Part shown: positions 33,833 to 45,275 of the stretch, piece after piece
How positions within the stretch are numbered: position 1 is the first letter of the stretch
Layout: the number at the start of each line of letters is the position of its first letter
NCBI GenBank assembly: GCA_012064385.1
Contig: QRDG01000521.1
Location: forward strand, 162,002-226,001
Direction: 5' to 3'
Source of the DNA: Puccinellia tenuiflora
Taxonomy: Eukaryota; Streptophyta; Magnoliopsida; Poales; Poaceae
Length of the DNA: 64,000 nucleotides
Made by a program: the position numbers and the translations under genes
The notes under the pieces: generated by a model
Database searches by the model: none
What the model was told of the DNA's origin: nothing
Seen by the model: only the letters and a program-made list of their open reading frames with translations

Positions 33833-35143
33833 ATGTCTCTCCCACATACCAACCATGATGAAAAAGATAGCCACCTCAAGGTGCCCTATGCAGTTCAGTT
33901 GCTGGTAGCAGCTCAGACTCAGATGACTCAAGTGATGAAAGAAAGTCAAGCCAACAACCCCAATAACGAGTTACCCACAGGAATGCAACAAATGTTAGAT
34001 AACCAGACTCAATTAGTGCAGATGATGGCTCAGTATATGGCAAGAAACAACAACAACTTACCACAGATGGAAGATGGCCACAAAGAGTCCAAGGAGAATA
34101 TTATGACAGGACCCAGAGCCTGCAAAATCTGTGGGGAGATTGGTCATTCATCCAAAGAGTGTCATGATAAGTGGCCCCATTGTGATGCAAGTTATTTGGA
34201 TAAAGGATATGCCATAACCCAGGTTACCTGCTTTTTGTGTGAAGGAACAAATCACATTCCAACTCAGTGTCAACTCTATCCCATGGTGCAAGAGATCAGT
34301 CAACAGGTCAAAGGGGGAATGCATCGAATTCTCAAGAGGTCCTTGGAAGTACAAGAAGAGAAGAAGGTTGGTGATGAGATCAAGCCAAAACAGTATGAGA
34401 AGGGACTTATTATTCATGACAAGATGGAAGGTGAAGCTATAATTAGTACTCATCCTAACTCATCTAGGGTCACCACTAAGTGTTGTTATTCATGTGAAGA
34501 GGAAGGTCATATTTCTCGAGATTGCCCCTTTAAACGGACAACAAGGTTCCCAACCGTTGAGGTGGATTATGATGAGGAAGATTACAAAGACCTATTCTCT
34601 AGAGAAAAGACAAAGAAGAAGAAGAAGAAGGACCTTAGTCACATACAGTGTTATAAGTGTAAGAGGATGGGACACTATTCCAGCGACTGCCTCGAATGGA
34701 AGACTGAAGAAGAGAGCAAGTTGAATTCTCTCAAGAAAGGACTTGTGAACCATCACAGAACTAATGATGACCACCATCATCACGGTATCAACCATAGTGG
34801 TGGATTCAAAGCAAGCAATGGAGGAGACAAAGGAAATGTACAGAATGGTCACAACAATGGAAAAGGCCCGCAGCGCCACAACCATGAGACTAACCGGGAC
34901 ATCAGTCAGGTGACATGTTACAAGTGCAAGGACAAGGGGCATTATGCGAATAAATGTCCGATGGAAGGCAAAAACTATGTGAAATGTTTTAATTGCAAGA
35001 AAATGGGTCATTATGAAAGAGAATGCACAGAAGAGCCCCGAGATATGGCAACAGTATTTTGCCATCGCTGCAGAGAGACAGGACACTTCACTGATGATTG
35101 CCCAAGTCGGAAGAAACGTCGTGTCAATGCCTTGCTCGACTAA
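33833..35143 (+). CDS. Gag-like nucleocapsid protein with seven CCHC knuckles
   Basis: An intact frame with the likely start at ATG 33833 (MSLPHTN); an in-frame start at 33758 would add a hydrophobic lead that fits gag poorly. The product is about 436 aa. Seven CX2CX4HX4C knuckles follow in order: CKICGEIGHSSKEC (near 34121), CFLCEGTNHIPTQC (34229), CYSCEEEGHISRDC (34484), CYKCKRMGHYSSDC (34648), CYKCKDKGHYANKC (34917), CFNCKKMGHYEREC (34985) and CHRCRETGHFTDDC (35062). A Lys-rich patch sits at about 34605-34630 and a His/Asn-rich linker before the fifth knuckle. The knuckles imply single-stranded RNA or DNA binding. Most plant gags have one or two, so seven is unusual, and no clear capsid domain is visible. 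It may act as an accessory RNA-binding factor or as a gag that depends on a partner. Confidence 0.8.
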   Translation: MSLPHTNHDEKDSHLKVPYAVQLLVAAQTQMTQVMKESQANNPNNELPTGMQQMLDNQTQLVQMMAQYMARNNNNLPQMEDGHKESKENIMTGPRACKICGEIGHSSKECHDKWPHCDASYLDKGYAITQVTCFLCEGTNHIPTQCQLYPMVQEISQQVKGGMHRILKRSLEVQEEKKVGDEIKPKQYEKGLIIHDKMEGEAIISTHPNSSRVTTKCCYSCEEEGHISRDCPFKRTTRFPTVEVDYDEEDYKDLFSREKTKKKKKKDLSHIQCYKCKRMGHYSSDCLEWKTEEESKLNSLKKGLVNHHRTNDDHHHHGINHSGGFKASNGGDKGNVQNGHNNGKGPQRHNHETNRDISQVTCYKCKDKGHYANKCPMEGKNYVKCFNCKKMGHYERECTEEPRDMATVFCHRCRETGHFTDDCPSRKKRRVNALLD

Positions 35144-36266
35144 TTTTCATTAGATTATGTATGAGGAAATAAGCACTATGATGAAAGAGTGGTGTAATGT
35201 TGATGTAATAACCACAATTTGTGGGGATGAGTGAAACTTGTATCGAATATCTTATGCCAAAACTTAGACAAAGCGATAACTATTGTTGTGAAGCCAGTTC
35301 GTCATATCAGGGATGAAGACAAGACACTGAAATGGACAAGCAAAGATGACATGGAAAGCGTGTTTCCCAAGGAGAGGGATCACCAAAGAAGCAATAGCTT
35401 GTGAGCTAGCGTGTGTAGTAGTTTTCGTAACCCCATAGTTTGAAGGATCGATAGTTTAGTTCAGGTTGTCTTACAGACTGGAAACATTCTGTTAGACATG
35501 TGAGATCGACCAAGTGTTAGCTTACGAGATTCTCCAAACCAAGTACAAGGTAATGATATGAGTGCGATGTGGAGTAGCTACCATGACGACTACTCATTTC
35601 ATTCGCTTTGCTATGAGGAATGGTAAATCTGAGTGACATACCTATAAGAGAGACGACGTTGACAAGCCTGATCCGTAGGAGGATAATATATTATAACCCT
35701 ATGTGAGGCAAAAGTTGCCGAAACGTAAGATATTCGGTGAGGATAAACCACAACTCTCCTGAAGAAGAAGAAGAGATTCTACAATGAAAGTTTTGACCTA
35801 CCATGAGAGTTTCGTTAGAATTGACGCGTTGTTTGCACTAAAGGATGCCAACCTAGAGAAGAAAAGATTGCGAAGACAGCACATGGATGGAAGACATAAT
35901 ATTTCAAGCCATCTTGAAGAGGCACCCACCTACTGGAAATGAAGCTTACGCTATATGGATTTCAAAGTATCAATCAAGGATGAATATAATCACCAAATGC
36001 TTAAGAAGAGCTGGTACATGCTATATCTATGGAATAAGGATGATAAAGCAAAACTCAAACAGTCGAAGATAAAAGTTAACCCAACAAGGATTCGTGAACC
36101 ACCCGATATGTGCCCTGTTTGAAGTCAAGAATTCAAGACTGCCTACAAAAGTTTCTTTTAAGGGTGGTAGCCCACCCAGTTGTCTAAAACCCGGAGATCC
36201 GAACCCATCTTTCTTTCTAGCCTCTCCGAATCTCGGGGACGAGATTCCTTTTAAGGGTGGTAGGTT
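35144..36266 (+). other. Non-coding 3' internal region of the nested element
   Basis: There is no pol-like frame. The phrase TTTTAAGGGTGGTAG occurs twice (about 36158 and 36250). The second copy precedes the 3' LTR as the polypurine tract, and the first is an upstream duplicate. Confidence 0.6.
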
Positions 36267-39200
36267 TGTAACATCCCAAATTTTGGAATGTTTTAAAAAT
36301 CACAAAAATTTAAAACTTTTATTAATAATTAAATAAAGTCTCCAAAAATCAAGAAAAGCTTTTATAGAAGATTGTTTTGACATCTTCAAAGTTATATTTT
36401 AAATTAAATATTCCTTTATCTTCAATTCTCAATTTTAAAGTTTTGGAAATAAAATATTTAAATGGGGTTTTCAAATAGTATTTTCCCCTTTGGTTTATTG
36501 TTTTAAAATAAATAATATGGGGATATTATAAACCCTATTTCATTTGTGGAAATATTTAAATACTTTTCCAAGCTTTGTTTTATAAAAATATTTTATCTTG
36601 AACTATCTTTAAATATGAAAATGAGTTATCATTTTGAATGATATTACTCATCTTATCCTCTGGTTTTTAATTAAATATTTTGAGATATTTATAAACCCTA
36701 AAATTAGAAAATTCCCAATTAGCCATATAAGGCATATTTGATCAAAAGGGTATTTTGGTAATTTTGTTTTGACCAAAAATAGTTCCAAAATGTCTAATTT
36801 GAATATTTGGAATTTTACAAAATTTTACAAATTTATTTGACTTGATTTGGAGGCCTAAATAAAAAATTATAAGAGAAAACAAAAAAATGAATAAAAATAA
36901 ATTTGATGACGTCATGATGACGTCATCGTCTTCAAGATCCACCACCACGGCCGTTTCTTCCCGTCGATTCCCTCCTTGATTGCTCACGATTAAGACCACC
37001 ATTCGCCTCCCCGAGCACGCCCCTTGGAAGCCCTCACACCCCTCTCCGTTTCCCCTCTGTTCCCCCTTCCAATCGTGCCGCAGAGCCGACGAATTTGCTC
37101 GCCGGAGCTCCGCCTCGGCCGTCGCCGTCTTCCTCTGATTCCGGCCAACTTCGTGAGCCCCCGCCGCCAAGACTTGGGCCATTCTCTTCCCCTTCTCCGT
37201 GCGCCTCACCCTGACCCTCTCCTTTATTTTTTCTCGCAGCCGGATCGAGTCTAGCATCGACAACAGGAGCTCGCCGGAGACCACGCAACTTCGGCCACTC
37301 GCCCTCGCCGTTCCAGGACGCCCCCGAGCACTTCGACCTCGCCATCGTCTCCGTCCCGTCGAGGCGCACCGCGTCGCCACCTTCCCACGCTCGGGGGAGC
37401 ACCCGGTCGCCGTCGACGTCCATGCCCGAGCCGCCGGCCGCCGTCCTCCGTCGTCCCCGGCAGCCTACCGCCGGCATGGTAAAAACCCTAGATCCTCAGC
37501 CGTCGGATCTGGATCGGGCGATCCAGATCTAATCCCTAAACCGAAGGGGTACGGGCGAATCAGATCCAGCCACATCAGCAGCCCAGTCAGAGCCACGTCA
37601 TGCTCAGTCAGCAGCCCAGTCAGCATCCAGTCAGCAGGGATTTTCTGTTAATTCCCGAAATAAAAATTAAATGGCCTTTTTGCAGAATAGTCCCTGCAAC
37701 TTCAAACCTTCATAACTTTTTAACCCTTTGGCCAAATTTAGCAAACTTTATCTTTTTGAAAAGCTCTGGACTTGTAGAATCTTTCTGACGTTTTAGTTTT
37801 CTGTTTTGAGTTAGTTTAAATTATTCAAATTTCAAATGTGTTATTTGAGTAATTTTAACATAACCTTATTTCTTTATTTCCAAAAATTGCAAGAAAAATA
37901 GTTTTAGAAACCTTGATTTATGTGCAATATATTTCCTCTGTTATAAAATATTTTCGAGCATTATTTTGATGATTTAAAAATCAGAGGCTCAATTTGAGTA
38001 TTTTTGTTATAGTTCTTTTTCTATAAATCCTTTTAATTTGTTTTCTTTTAGAAAACTTCTTCAAATATTTGTCTCTGTCCAGGGAGACCAAAACCATGCC
38101 TAGCTACCACCTTTTCAAACATAAACATTGGAAGTGTGCCAAAGGCCATTTAAATGTTAATGTTTTGCAAACCACAGTTTCACAATGTTTTTAAAACTCT
38201 TTTGACCAGCTCTTTTGTGAGATCACTTTGATCAAGACAAACCCCTACAACCTTTGAAACAACCCTTCAACCTATTCAAAATTGAAATGTTCAAGTGTGA
38301 TTTCAGACCAACCCCTGACCCAATTGGCACACCCCAAACCTAATGCATTGATTCTTTTTGCATATGGATCATGTATTGAAACTTGGACCACCAACCCAGT
38401 TATGTTTGTTTCTATCCATGTTTGTTGTTATGTTTGTTTCTCTTGATTGTTGTATTGTTGCTTATTGTCATATGTTTGCATTGTATAGATTGAACGGAGA
38501 GCTACGAGTTACGTTAAAAAGAGTGTGTGAGCAACGACAAGTTCCAAAAGGCAAGTGCATACACCTTTCATGAAAGACCTACTATTTTATTATATATGCA
38601 TTGTAGACTATTTCAGTAGTATACATGATAGGTGTACTACTATATTGCTATGCAGACCTGTTTAGTATATCACCCTTTATTCCTGTTGATTTAGGAACCC
38701 ATTCACTTGGTAGAAGTTAGAACTGCAATGCTGAAATGTTTTATTGTAGTACGAAAGGATAAAAAAAACTCTACTAAGTTAATGAACTACCTGGGTGGCA
38801 ATTGGTATTGCTCTATTGGTGGTCAAAGTTGAGTGGCTGCTCAGGGCCATTTCCATGGTTATACCTGAGTACGTGCACTTGTGAACGGCCACCCAGGAAC
38901 AAAGAGATTTAAGTCACTCCAAGTTTAGATTGCTTCCAGTGCAGCCACTTGGTATTATGGCTCTGCCTTGACTAAGTAAGTTCTAGGAACCTGATTCCGG
39001 CAGATTTCAGCTGATGAACCCCTGGTATGGGTCTGCCCAGAGGAACAGGGGACTGTTTCCCAAAGGTCTCGTCTTCATCTTCACCTTTCCTTTTCACTTC
39101 AAGAAGGTCAAGGACAGAATGGGTTGATGAAGTCTCGTGGTGAAAGTGTCACAACCTCTCGAGAGTGTAAAACTATGATCATAGCCGTGTCCCCGGTTAC

Positions 39201-39813
39201 GGACAATTCTGAGCAGCTAGACAAGGATGTCGATGGAAAATCTCCTCATTCCAATTTCATAAATAAAATTTGATGGGTGAACAAGAGTAGAAGAGACACT
39301 GGTTTTCATGCCGGTTCGTCTCATAGAAAGTTGGGAAATGAAAAAGCTTTATGAAAAGTAGGACAAAATTGGCTTTACGCAATAGCCTTCAACTCCACCA
39401 GCCAGTTATGCATATAGATTTAGACTTGCCATTTTATATTCCACCAAAGTATCACTTGCCGGCCTGTCACAAGGTATTGACCCAAATTCCCTGGGCTGCA
39501 ACGTTAATGTTGCAGGTTTTTACGATGACGCGTGAGGACGTCTACCTTTCGAGCTTGCAACCAACATGTATGCCAGTGGCACATGAAGATGATGAAGCTC
39601 TCTGTGCTACTTATGTTTCCGCTGCCAAACTTTGCATTGAAGCTAGCCTTTGGCTATGCAATTTGTAAAGAATATTTTATTTATGGATCTCGCGATGTAA
39701 TAATTATTTGACATTGATGCATGGTATTACATCTATTTGTGAATTGCTATCCATACTCGATCCAGGGAATAGCATATTTCACGATGTGTTCTTGCTTTTC
39801 TAAGCGAGGGCGC
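36267..39813 (+). repeat. 3' LTR, lacking its last four bases
   Basis: Nearly identical to the 5' LTR with the nested solo LTR removed. It ends GAGGGCGC, where the 5' LTR continues TACA. The next bases GGTTGGTAACACC are CACTA sequence. CGC is shared by both sides of the junction. Confidence 0.92.
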
Positions 39814-39949
39814 GGTTGGTAACACCAACCGGGACCAAAGGTCTGTCCGGGCCGCGAAATATTGCGCGCGAAGCCCAGCGGGCCTTTGGTCCCGGTTGGT
39901 GTTAAGAACCGGGACCAATGGTCTTTTTTTTCTTGTTTCTTATTTCTAG
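39811..39949. repeat. Right copy of the flank duplication
   Basis: 139 bp matching 25930-26069. After TTATTTCTAG the CACTA continues as TTTCTTTTTTCTG, which must be the pre-insertion right flank. Confidence 0.95.
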
Positions 39950-40371
39950 TTTCTTTTTTCTGTTTTCTGTTTTCTTTTTTGTTTCTTTTTCTGTTTTCTT
40001 TTTTGTTTCTTTTATATACTTTGATTTACATGATTTTGGAATTGTTTTTTTCTAGTTTATTTTAAAATGTTCCAATTTTTTCTACTAACTATTTTCTACT
40101 AACAATTTTTGTACTAACAATTTTTTTACTAAATATTAACACTACCTAAATTGTGCTATCTAAATGATCTAAATTCTGCTATCTATAAATTACCTAAATT
40201 TTGCTATCCAAAAATGCTATTTTAACTAAAATTAACTAAAACTATAACTAAAATTATATCACACACATCTCCCGAAGTTGATAGTTTAGGTCGCAAGTTT
40301 TCAAAAGCAAGTAGTAACCTAAACTACGATCACAAACAAGAGAACTGCAATGGCGATCACAGACTCTGAAA
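39950..40371. other. CACTA internal spacer
   Basis: A pyrimidine-rich stretch (TTTCTGTTTTC repeats) followed by AT-rich CTAACAATTTT units. No gene seen. Confidence 0.5.
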
Positions 40372-40755
40372 CTAACTTCGACCGGTTCCTGAGCCGCGGG
40401 GTGCTGAGCCGCCGGCGCTGCGCATCCAAAGAGAAGGAACCCTCATAGGGTCATAGCTCACGTGAGAAGGAACCCTCTGAAGAAACGACCACCTACTGTC
40501 ATACTGCCTATCCAATAGATACATGTAGCGACGGACATGCTCATCCTCCTCCTTGATACGGCGACGTACCACCTCCTCGGAGGCCGGCTCCCTCTGTACC
40601 GAGCGTGGCCCACGCGACTGCCACCACAGAAGATCCGGGTCGACGACGTCACCCGGATTCCTCACCAAGCTGCGCGTCCCGGAAGGTAGCACCTCCCAGT
40701 GCCAGCCCGGTGGAGCCCAGTCCCGCACATCGCCCCTCTGGTCCAACATGGACAT
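40372..40755 (-). CDS. Small CACTA-borne ORF, unknown function
   Basis: The minus-strand frame starts at ATG 40755 (MSMLDQRG) and encodes about 127 aa, with a Trp-rich start (DWAPPGWHWEVLPSG), a charged middle (EEVVRRRIKEEDEHVRRYMY) and a Gly/Ser/Arg-rich tail. An AG acceptor-like site just upstream leaves room for a 5' exon. It lies between the TNP2 gene and the retroelement in the same orientation as the other CACTA genes, so I read it as part of the transposon. No family recognised. Confidence 0.45.
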   Translation of the reverse strand: MSMLDQRGDVRDWAPPGWHWEVLPSGTRSLVRNPGDVVDPDLLWWQSRGPRSVQREPASEEVVRRRIKEEDEHVRRYMYLLDRQYDSRWSFLQRVPSHVSYDPMRVPSLWMRSAGGSAPRGSGTGRS

Positions 40756-40916
40756 CGTCGCCGACACCTAAGTCAAAAACCCCAAAGTCAAAATTTAGTT
40801 ACAATGGAAGAGTGATGAGGTTGCAGATATGAGTTTAGATGTGATATGACAATGGCGGCCAAGCCAACATATATATAGTGAGAAATTACGGGAATACGAA
40901 GGCGGGAAGCGGTGGA

Positions 40917-41331
40917 AGAAGCACACGGATCGTGTGTTTCCTTCGAGCACTTGTGGGCCGTTGGATCGGAAGCACACGGATCGTGTGTTTCCTTCGAGCG
41001 CTTGTGAGCCGTTGGATCAGGGCCTTTAGTACCGGTTCGTGTTACCAACCGGGACTAAAGAAGCACACGGATCATGTGTTTCTTTCAAGCGCTTGTGAGC
41101 CATTGGATCAGGGGTGTGTTTCTTTAGAGCGCTTGAGAGCCGTTGGATCAGAAGCACACGGATCATGTGTTTCCTTCGAGTGCTTGTGAGCTGTTGGATC
41201 AGGGCCTTTAGTACCGGTTCGTGTTACCAACCGGGACTAAAGAAGCACACGGATCGTGTGTTTCTTTCAAGCGCTTGTGAGCCGTTGGATCAGGGGTGTG
41301 TTTCTTTTGAGGGCTTGTGAGCTGTTGGATC
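40917..41331. repeat. Higher-order tandem repeat with TIR-like palindromes
   Basis: Units GAAGCACACGGATCGTGTGT...TTGTGAGCCGTTGGATCAG of 38-52 bp recur seven times. Two longer units carry CCTTTAGTACCGGTTCGTGT plus an inverted partner (41028-41061 and 41211-41243), giving a 181-bp higher-order period (40970-41150 and 41151-41331). The TTTAGTACCGGTT core resembles the CACTA subterminal palindromes. Confidence 0.85.
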
Positions 41332-41435
41332 TGCACTCCCACCTCATCCACAGGTACACCTTCTAATCGCCTATAAATAGCGACGTCCCTGCAGCGAAAC
41401 GGCACACAACGAGCGTCTATCTTTGCCACCGAACC

Positions 41436-41509
41436 CAATGGTTGGATTTAGCCTACCCGCTGGCATGTTCCCTAACACAAGCCCTCGGGTAGGTTGAATC
41501 CAACCACTG
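41436..41509. other. Hairpin 1 (24-nt arms)
   Basis: Arms 41436-41459 and 41486-41509 are complementary with three differences, all compatible with G:U pairing on one strand. The loop is 26 nt. The position is downstream of the TNP2 stop codon in the CACTA. Confidence 0.8.
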
Positions 41510-41587
41510 GATTAGGGTGACACAATGATGAATTGCCGAGGAGGTGGGAGTGGTGGTGGTGGAAGTGGTAGCCATGCCCCTCGGTCG

Positions 41588-41687
41588 GATCCAAGCAGCT
41601 GCAAGGCGCTCTGATGATCTACAACATTCCCAACACTTTTTGGGACGGTCGTTAGATCATCAGAGAAGTCTTGCGGCTGCTTGGATC
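41588..41687. other. Hairpin 2 (33/34-nt arms)
   Basis: Arms 41588-41620 and 41654-41687 pair with a few mismatches and one bulge; the outer ends are GATCCAAGCAG and CTGCTTGGATC. The loop is 33 nt. Confidence 0.85.
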
Positions 41688-41791
41688 GAAGGTCGATTTG
41701 CTGCTCACTTCACAGCCCTCAACAAAATACTTGCGGCTGTTCTATCTACAAAATACTTCAGTTCATCGACCGAATACAAATCATTCGGATT

Positions 41792-41861
41792 CCCGTCATA
41801 CAGCCCAACGGTGCATTTGATATGCAGGCACTGACGAGCCACCGTTGGGCTGTATGACGGG
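41792..41861. other. Hairpin 3 (22-nt perfect arms)
   Basis: CCCGTCATACAGCCCAACGG plus TG at 41792-41813 is perfectly complementary to 41840-41861 with a 26-nt loop. It ends 64 bp from the TNP2 stop. Confidence 0.9.
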
Positions 41862-41924
41862 GAAACCGTGTGCATTTGATAAAAGGTTTAATACATTAAT
41901 TATTACACATCACCACCAACATCC

Positions 41925-44900
41925 CTATCTAGTGTGTGTCCCTTTCTTCTTCATGTGTGTCCCTTTCTTCTGATTGCGCCGCAACCATGGACAATCTTCA
42001 TCATTCAACGCGATGGTTGGGTCAGTTTTCACCGTGAAGGGGGGAATTTCATGAAAATTATTGTAATCTTCCGACATGTCCGTCTTGTCCTCCACTCCTA
42101 CGATGTTTCTTTTTCCTGAAAGAACTATGTGGCGCTTTGGCTCATCGTATGATGTATTCGCTTGCTTATCTTTTCTTTTTTTCGGTCTGGAAGACATGTC
42201 CTTCACATAGAAAACCTGAGCCACGTCATTGGCTAGGACGAATGGTTCGGTGTCGTACCCAAGATTTTTGAGATTCACCGTAGTCATTCCGTACTTCGGG
42301 TCTACATTTACCCCGCCTTCCAGGTTGAACCATTTGCACCTGAACAAAGGTACCTTGAAAGAAGGTCCACAGTCAAGTTCCCATATCTGCTCTATGTAAC
42401 CATAATATGTGTCCTTTTTCCCATTGTTGTTTGTTGCATCAAAGCGGACACCACTGTTTTGGTTGGTGCTCTTTTTATCTTGGTCGGTCGTGTAAAATGT
42501 ATTCCCATTTATCTCGTACCCTTGAAAAGTCAATATAGTCGACGATGGTGCTTTGGCCAACAAGTATAACTGTTCTTCAACAGTGTTGTCATGAATGAGA
42601 CGTGTTTGCAACCACCCACTGAAAGTATTCATGTGTTCTTTTTCAATCGATTCTTCAGGCTGCTCCGGGCATTTAGAGCGTAAACTATTCATGTGTTCCT
42701 GGATATACGGAGCCACAAAGATGGAATTATGTAGAACCGTGTAGTGTGCTTGATTGAAAGAATCCCAGTACTTACACATTATTGCTTTCTTTCCTAGCGT
42801 GCCTATTCCACGCAGTCTCCCCTCATGGCGCGATTGAGGAACACCGATCGGCTTAAGGTCAGGAATAAAGTCAACACAAAACTCAATTACCTCCTCTGTT
42901 CCATAGCCCTTGGAGATGCTTCCTTCTGGTCTAGCACGGTTATGAACGTATTTCTTTAAGACTCCCATGAACCTCTCAAAGGGGAACATGTTGTGTAGAA
43001 ATACAGGACCGAGAACGTTAATCTCTTCGACTAGGTGAACTATGAGGTGCGTCATAATATTGAAGAAGGATGGTGGGAACACCAACTCGAAGCTGACAAG
43101 ACATTGGACCACCTCCCTCTGTAAACCTGGTAGAGTTAATGGATTGATCACCTTCTGAGAAATTGCATTAAGAAATGCACATAGCTTCACAATGGGTACT
43201 CGAACATTTTCCGGTAGAAGCCCCCTCAATGCAATCGGAAGTAATTGTGTCATAATCACGTGGCAGTCATGAGACTTTAGGTTCTGGAACTTTTTCTCTG
43301 CCATGTTTATTATTCCCTTTATATTCGACGAGAAACCAGACGGGACCTTGATACTGCTCAGGACTTCAAAAAAGATCTCCTTCTCTTCTTTGGTAAGAGC
43401 GTAGCTGGCAAGACCTTGATACTTATCTGGATTCAGGTGGTCGTCTCGTTCGTGCATACGTTGGTGGTCCTGCCGTGATTCCGGTGTATCTTTTGTTTTC
43501 CCATACACGCCCAAGAAGCTTAGTAGGTTCACGCACATATTTTTCGTCACGTGCATCACGTCGATTGCAGAGCGAACCTCCAGTATTTTCCAATAGGGTA
43601 GCTCCCAAAATATAAAACACTTCTTCCACATGGGTACGTGTCCATCAGCATCATTCGAAACAGATAGACTGCCAGGACCCTTTCCAAAGATTACTTTTAA
43701 GTCCTTGACCATGTCGTATATAACATCACCATTAGGTAATTTAGGATTCGTCCGATTATCTGGCTCACCTTTGAAATGCTTGCCTTTCTTTCTTACGGCA
43801 TGCCCTTTTGTAAGAAATCACCGATGCCCCAGGTACACATTCTTGTTTCCCAAATGTATACTTTCAGTCTCACCTAAACAGTGTGTGCATGCATTGTATC
43901 CCTTGTTTGACTGTCCTGAAATGTTACTAAGAGCAGGCCAATCATTGATGGTTACAAACAGCAACGCTCGTAGGTCAAATTCCTTTTGTTCGTGCTCATC
44001 CCACATAGGTACACCTTCGTCACGCCACAACTGTAAAAGTTCTTCAACCAATGGCCTCAGGTACACATCAATGTCGTTGCCTGGTTGCTTCGGGCCTTGG
44101 ATGAGCACTGGCATCATAATGAACTTCCGCTTCATGCACAACCAAGGAGGAAGGTTATAAATACACAGAGTCATGGGCCAGGTGCTATGACTAGAGCTCT
44201 GCTCCCCGAAAGGATTAAAGTCATCTGTACTTAGCCCAAATCTTAAGTTCCTTGTGTGAGCTGCAAATTCCGGGAACTCCCTGTCGATTTTTCTCCACTG
44301 CGACCCATCGGCGGGGTGTCTTAACATCAGGTCTTTCAAACGGTCTTCTTTGTGCCATCGTAACAACTTTGCATGCTCTTTGTTTTGGAACAAACGTTTC
44401 AACCGTGGTATTATAGGAGCATACCACATCACCTTGGCAGGAACCCTCTTCTTGGGGCACGGCTCACCCTCAACATCACCAGGGTCATCTCGCCTTATCT
44501 TATACCGCAATGCACCGCATACCAGGCATGCATTCAAATTCTCGTACTCCTCACCACGGTAGAGGATGCAGTCATTGATGCATGCATGTATCTTCTGCAC
44601 CTCTAATCCTAGAGGGCAGACAACCTTCTTTGCTTCGTACGTACTGGGGGGTAATACGTTATCCCTTGGAAGCATCTTCTTTATTATTTTCAACAATTTT
44701 TCAAATCCCTTGTCAGATGTACCATTCTCTGCCTTCCATTGCAGCAATTCCAGCGTGGTACCAAGCTTTTTCTGTCCATCTTCGCAAGTTGGGTACAACA
44801 ATTGCTTGTGATCCTCTAACATGCTCTCCAACTTCAACCTCTCGTTTTCACTTCCGCTGTTTATCTGTGCATCAAGAATGGCCCGACCAAAATAATCATC

Positions 44901-45275
44901 GTGCTCATCAACAATGGGCTCATCAACAATGGGCTCTTCTTCAGCTTCGTCTTCCCCCATTGCAGTATCACCGTCTCCGGTGAACGTAGGATAGTTGTCA
45001 TTATCCTCTTCTTCTTCATCTTCTTCCATTATAACCCCCCTTTCTCCGTGCTTGGTCCAGCAATTATAACCGGACATGAAACCATGCTGCAACAGGTGGA
45101 CGTGAATGGTTTTTGAGGTAGAGTAATCCTGCGTATTCTTGCAGACGCTACATGGACAAGAAATAAAACCATTCGACGGCTTGTTTTTCTCAGCCACACG
45201 GAGAAAACTATGCATGCCATTAATATAGTCGGGACATCGTCGGTCACTGTACATCCATTGCCGGCTCATCTGCAT
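41925..45275 (-). pseudogene. TNP2-type CACTA transposase, single frame with one TGA
   Basis: The minus strand is open from the start near 45275 to TAA at 41925 (1117 codons) with one internal TGA at 43818-43820. The N-terminus has a transposase-associated domain (WMYSDRRCPDYINGMHSFL, with CPCSVCKN and HLLQHGFMSGYNCW). The centre is the TNP2/Transposase_21 core with STDDFNPFG and VTINDWPALSN, plausible catalytic Asp positions. After the stop come a DUF4218-like region (PGLQREVVQCLVSFELVFPP, then HNMFPFERFM) and a DUF4216-like region (TYYGYIEQIWELDC). The C-terminus is basic with two GTH repeats. TNP2-type proteins cut at CACTA TIRs. The stop falls just after the catalytic core, so a truncated core without the C-terminal half is the likely product. 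Confidence 0.9.

Larger units (their letters stand above)
26070..39813 (+). mobile_element. Nested LTR retrotransposon with gag only (seven zinc knuckles)
   Basis: LTRs begin TGTAACATCCCAAATTTTGG. The 5' LTR runs 26070-33197 and is itself interrupted by a solo LTR. The 3' LTR runs 36267-39813 and lacks the terminal TACA. A primer site follows the 5' LTR, and a purine stretch AAGGGTGGTAGG precedes the 3' LTR. Only a gag-like frame lies between, with no pol, so the element is non-autonomous. It has no normal 5-bp target duplication. Instead, the 140 bp to its left is repeated on its right. LTR length without the nested copy is about 3.55 kb. Confidence 0.9.

Noticed and set aside
41436..41861. 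Hairpins as copies of miR820
   Set aside because: The arm sequences do not resemble miR820 as I know it. Only the CACTA setting is shared.
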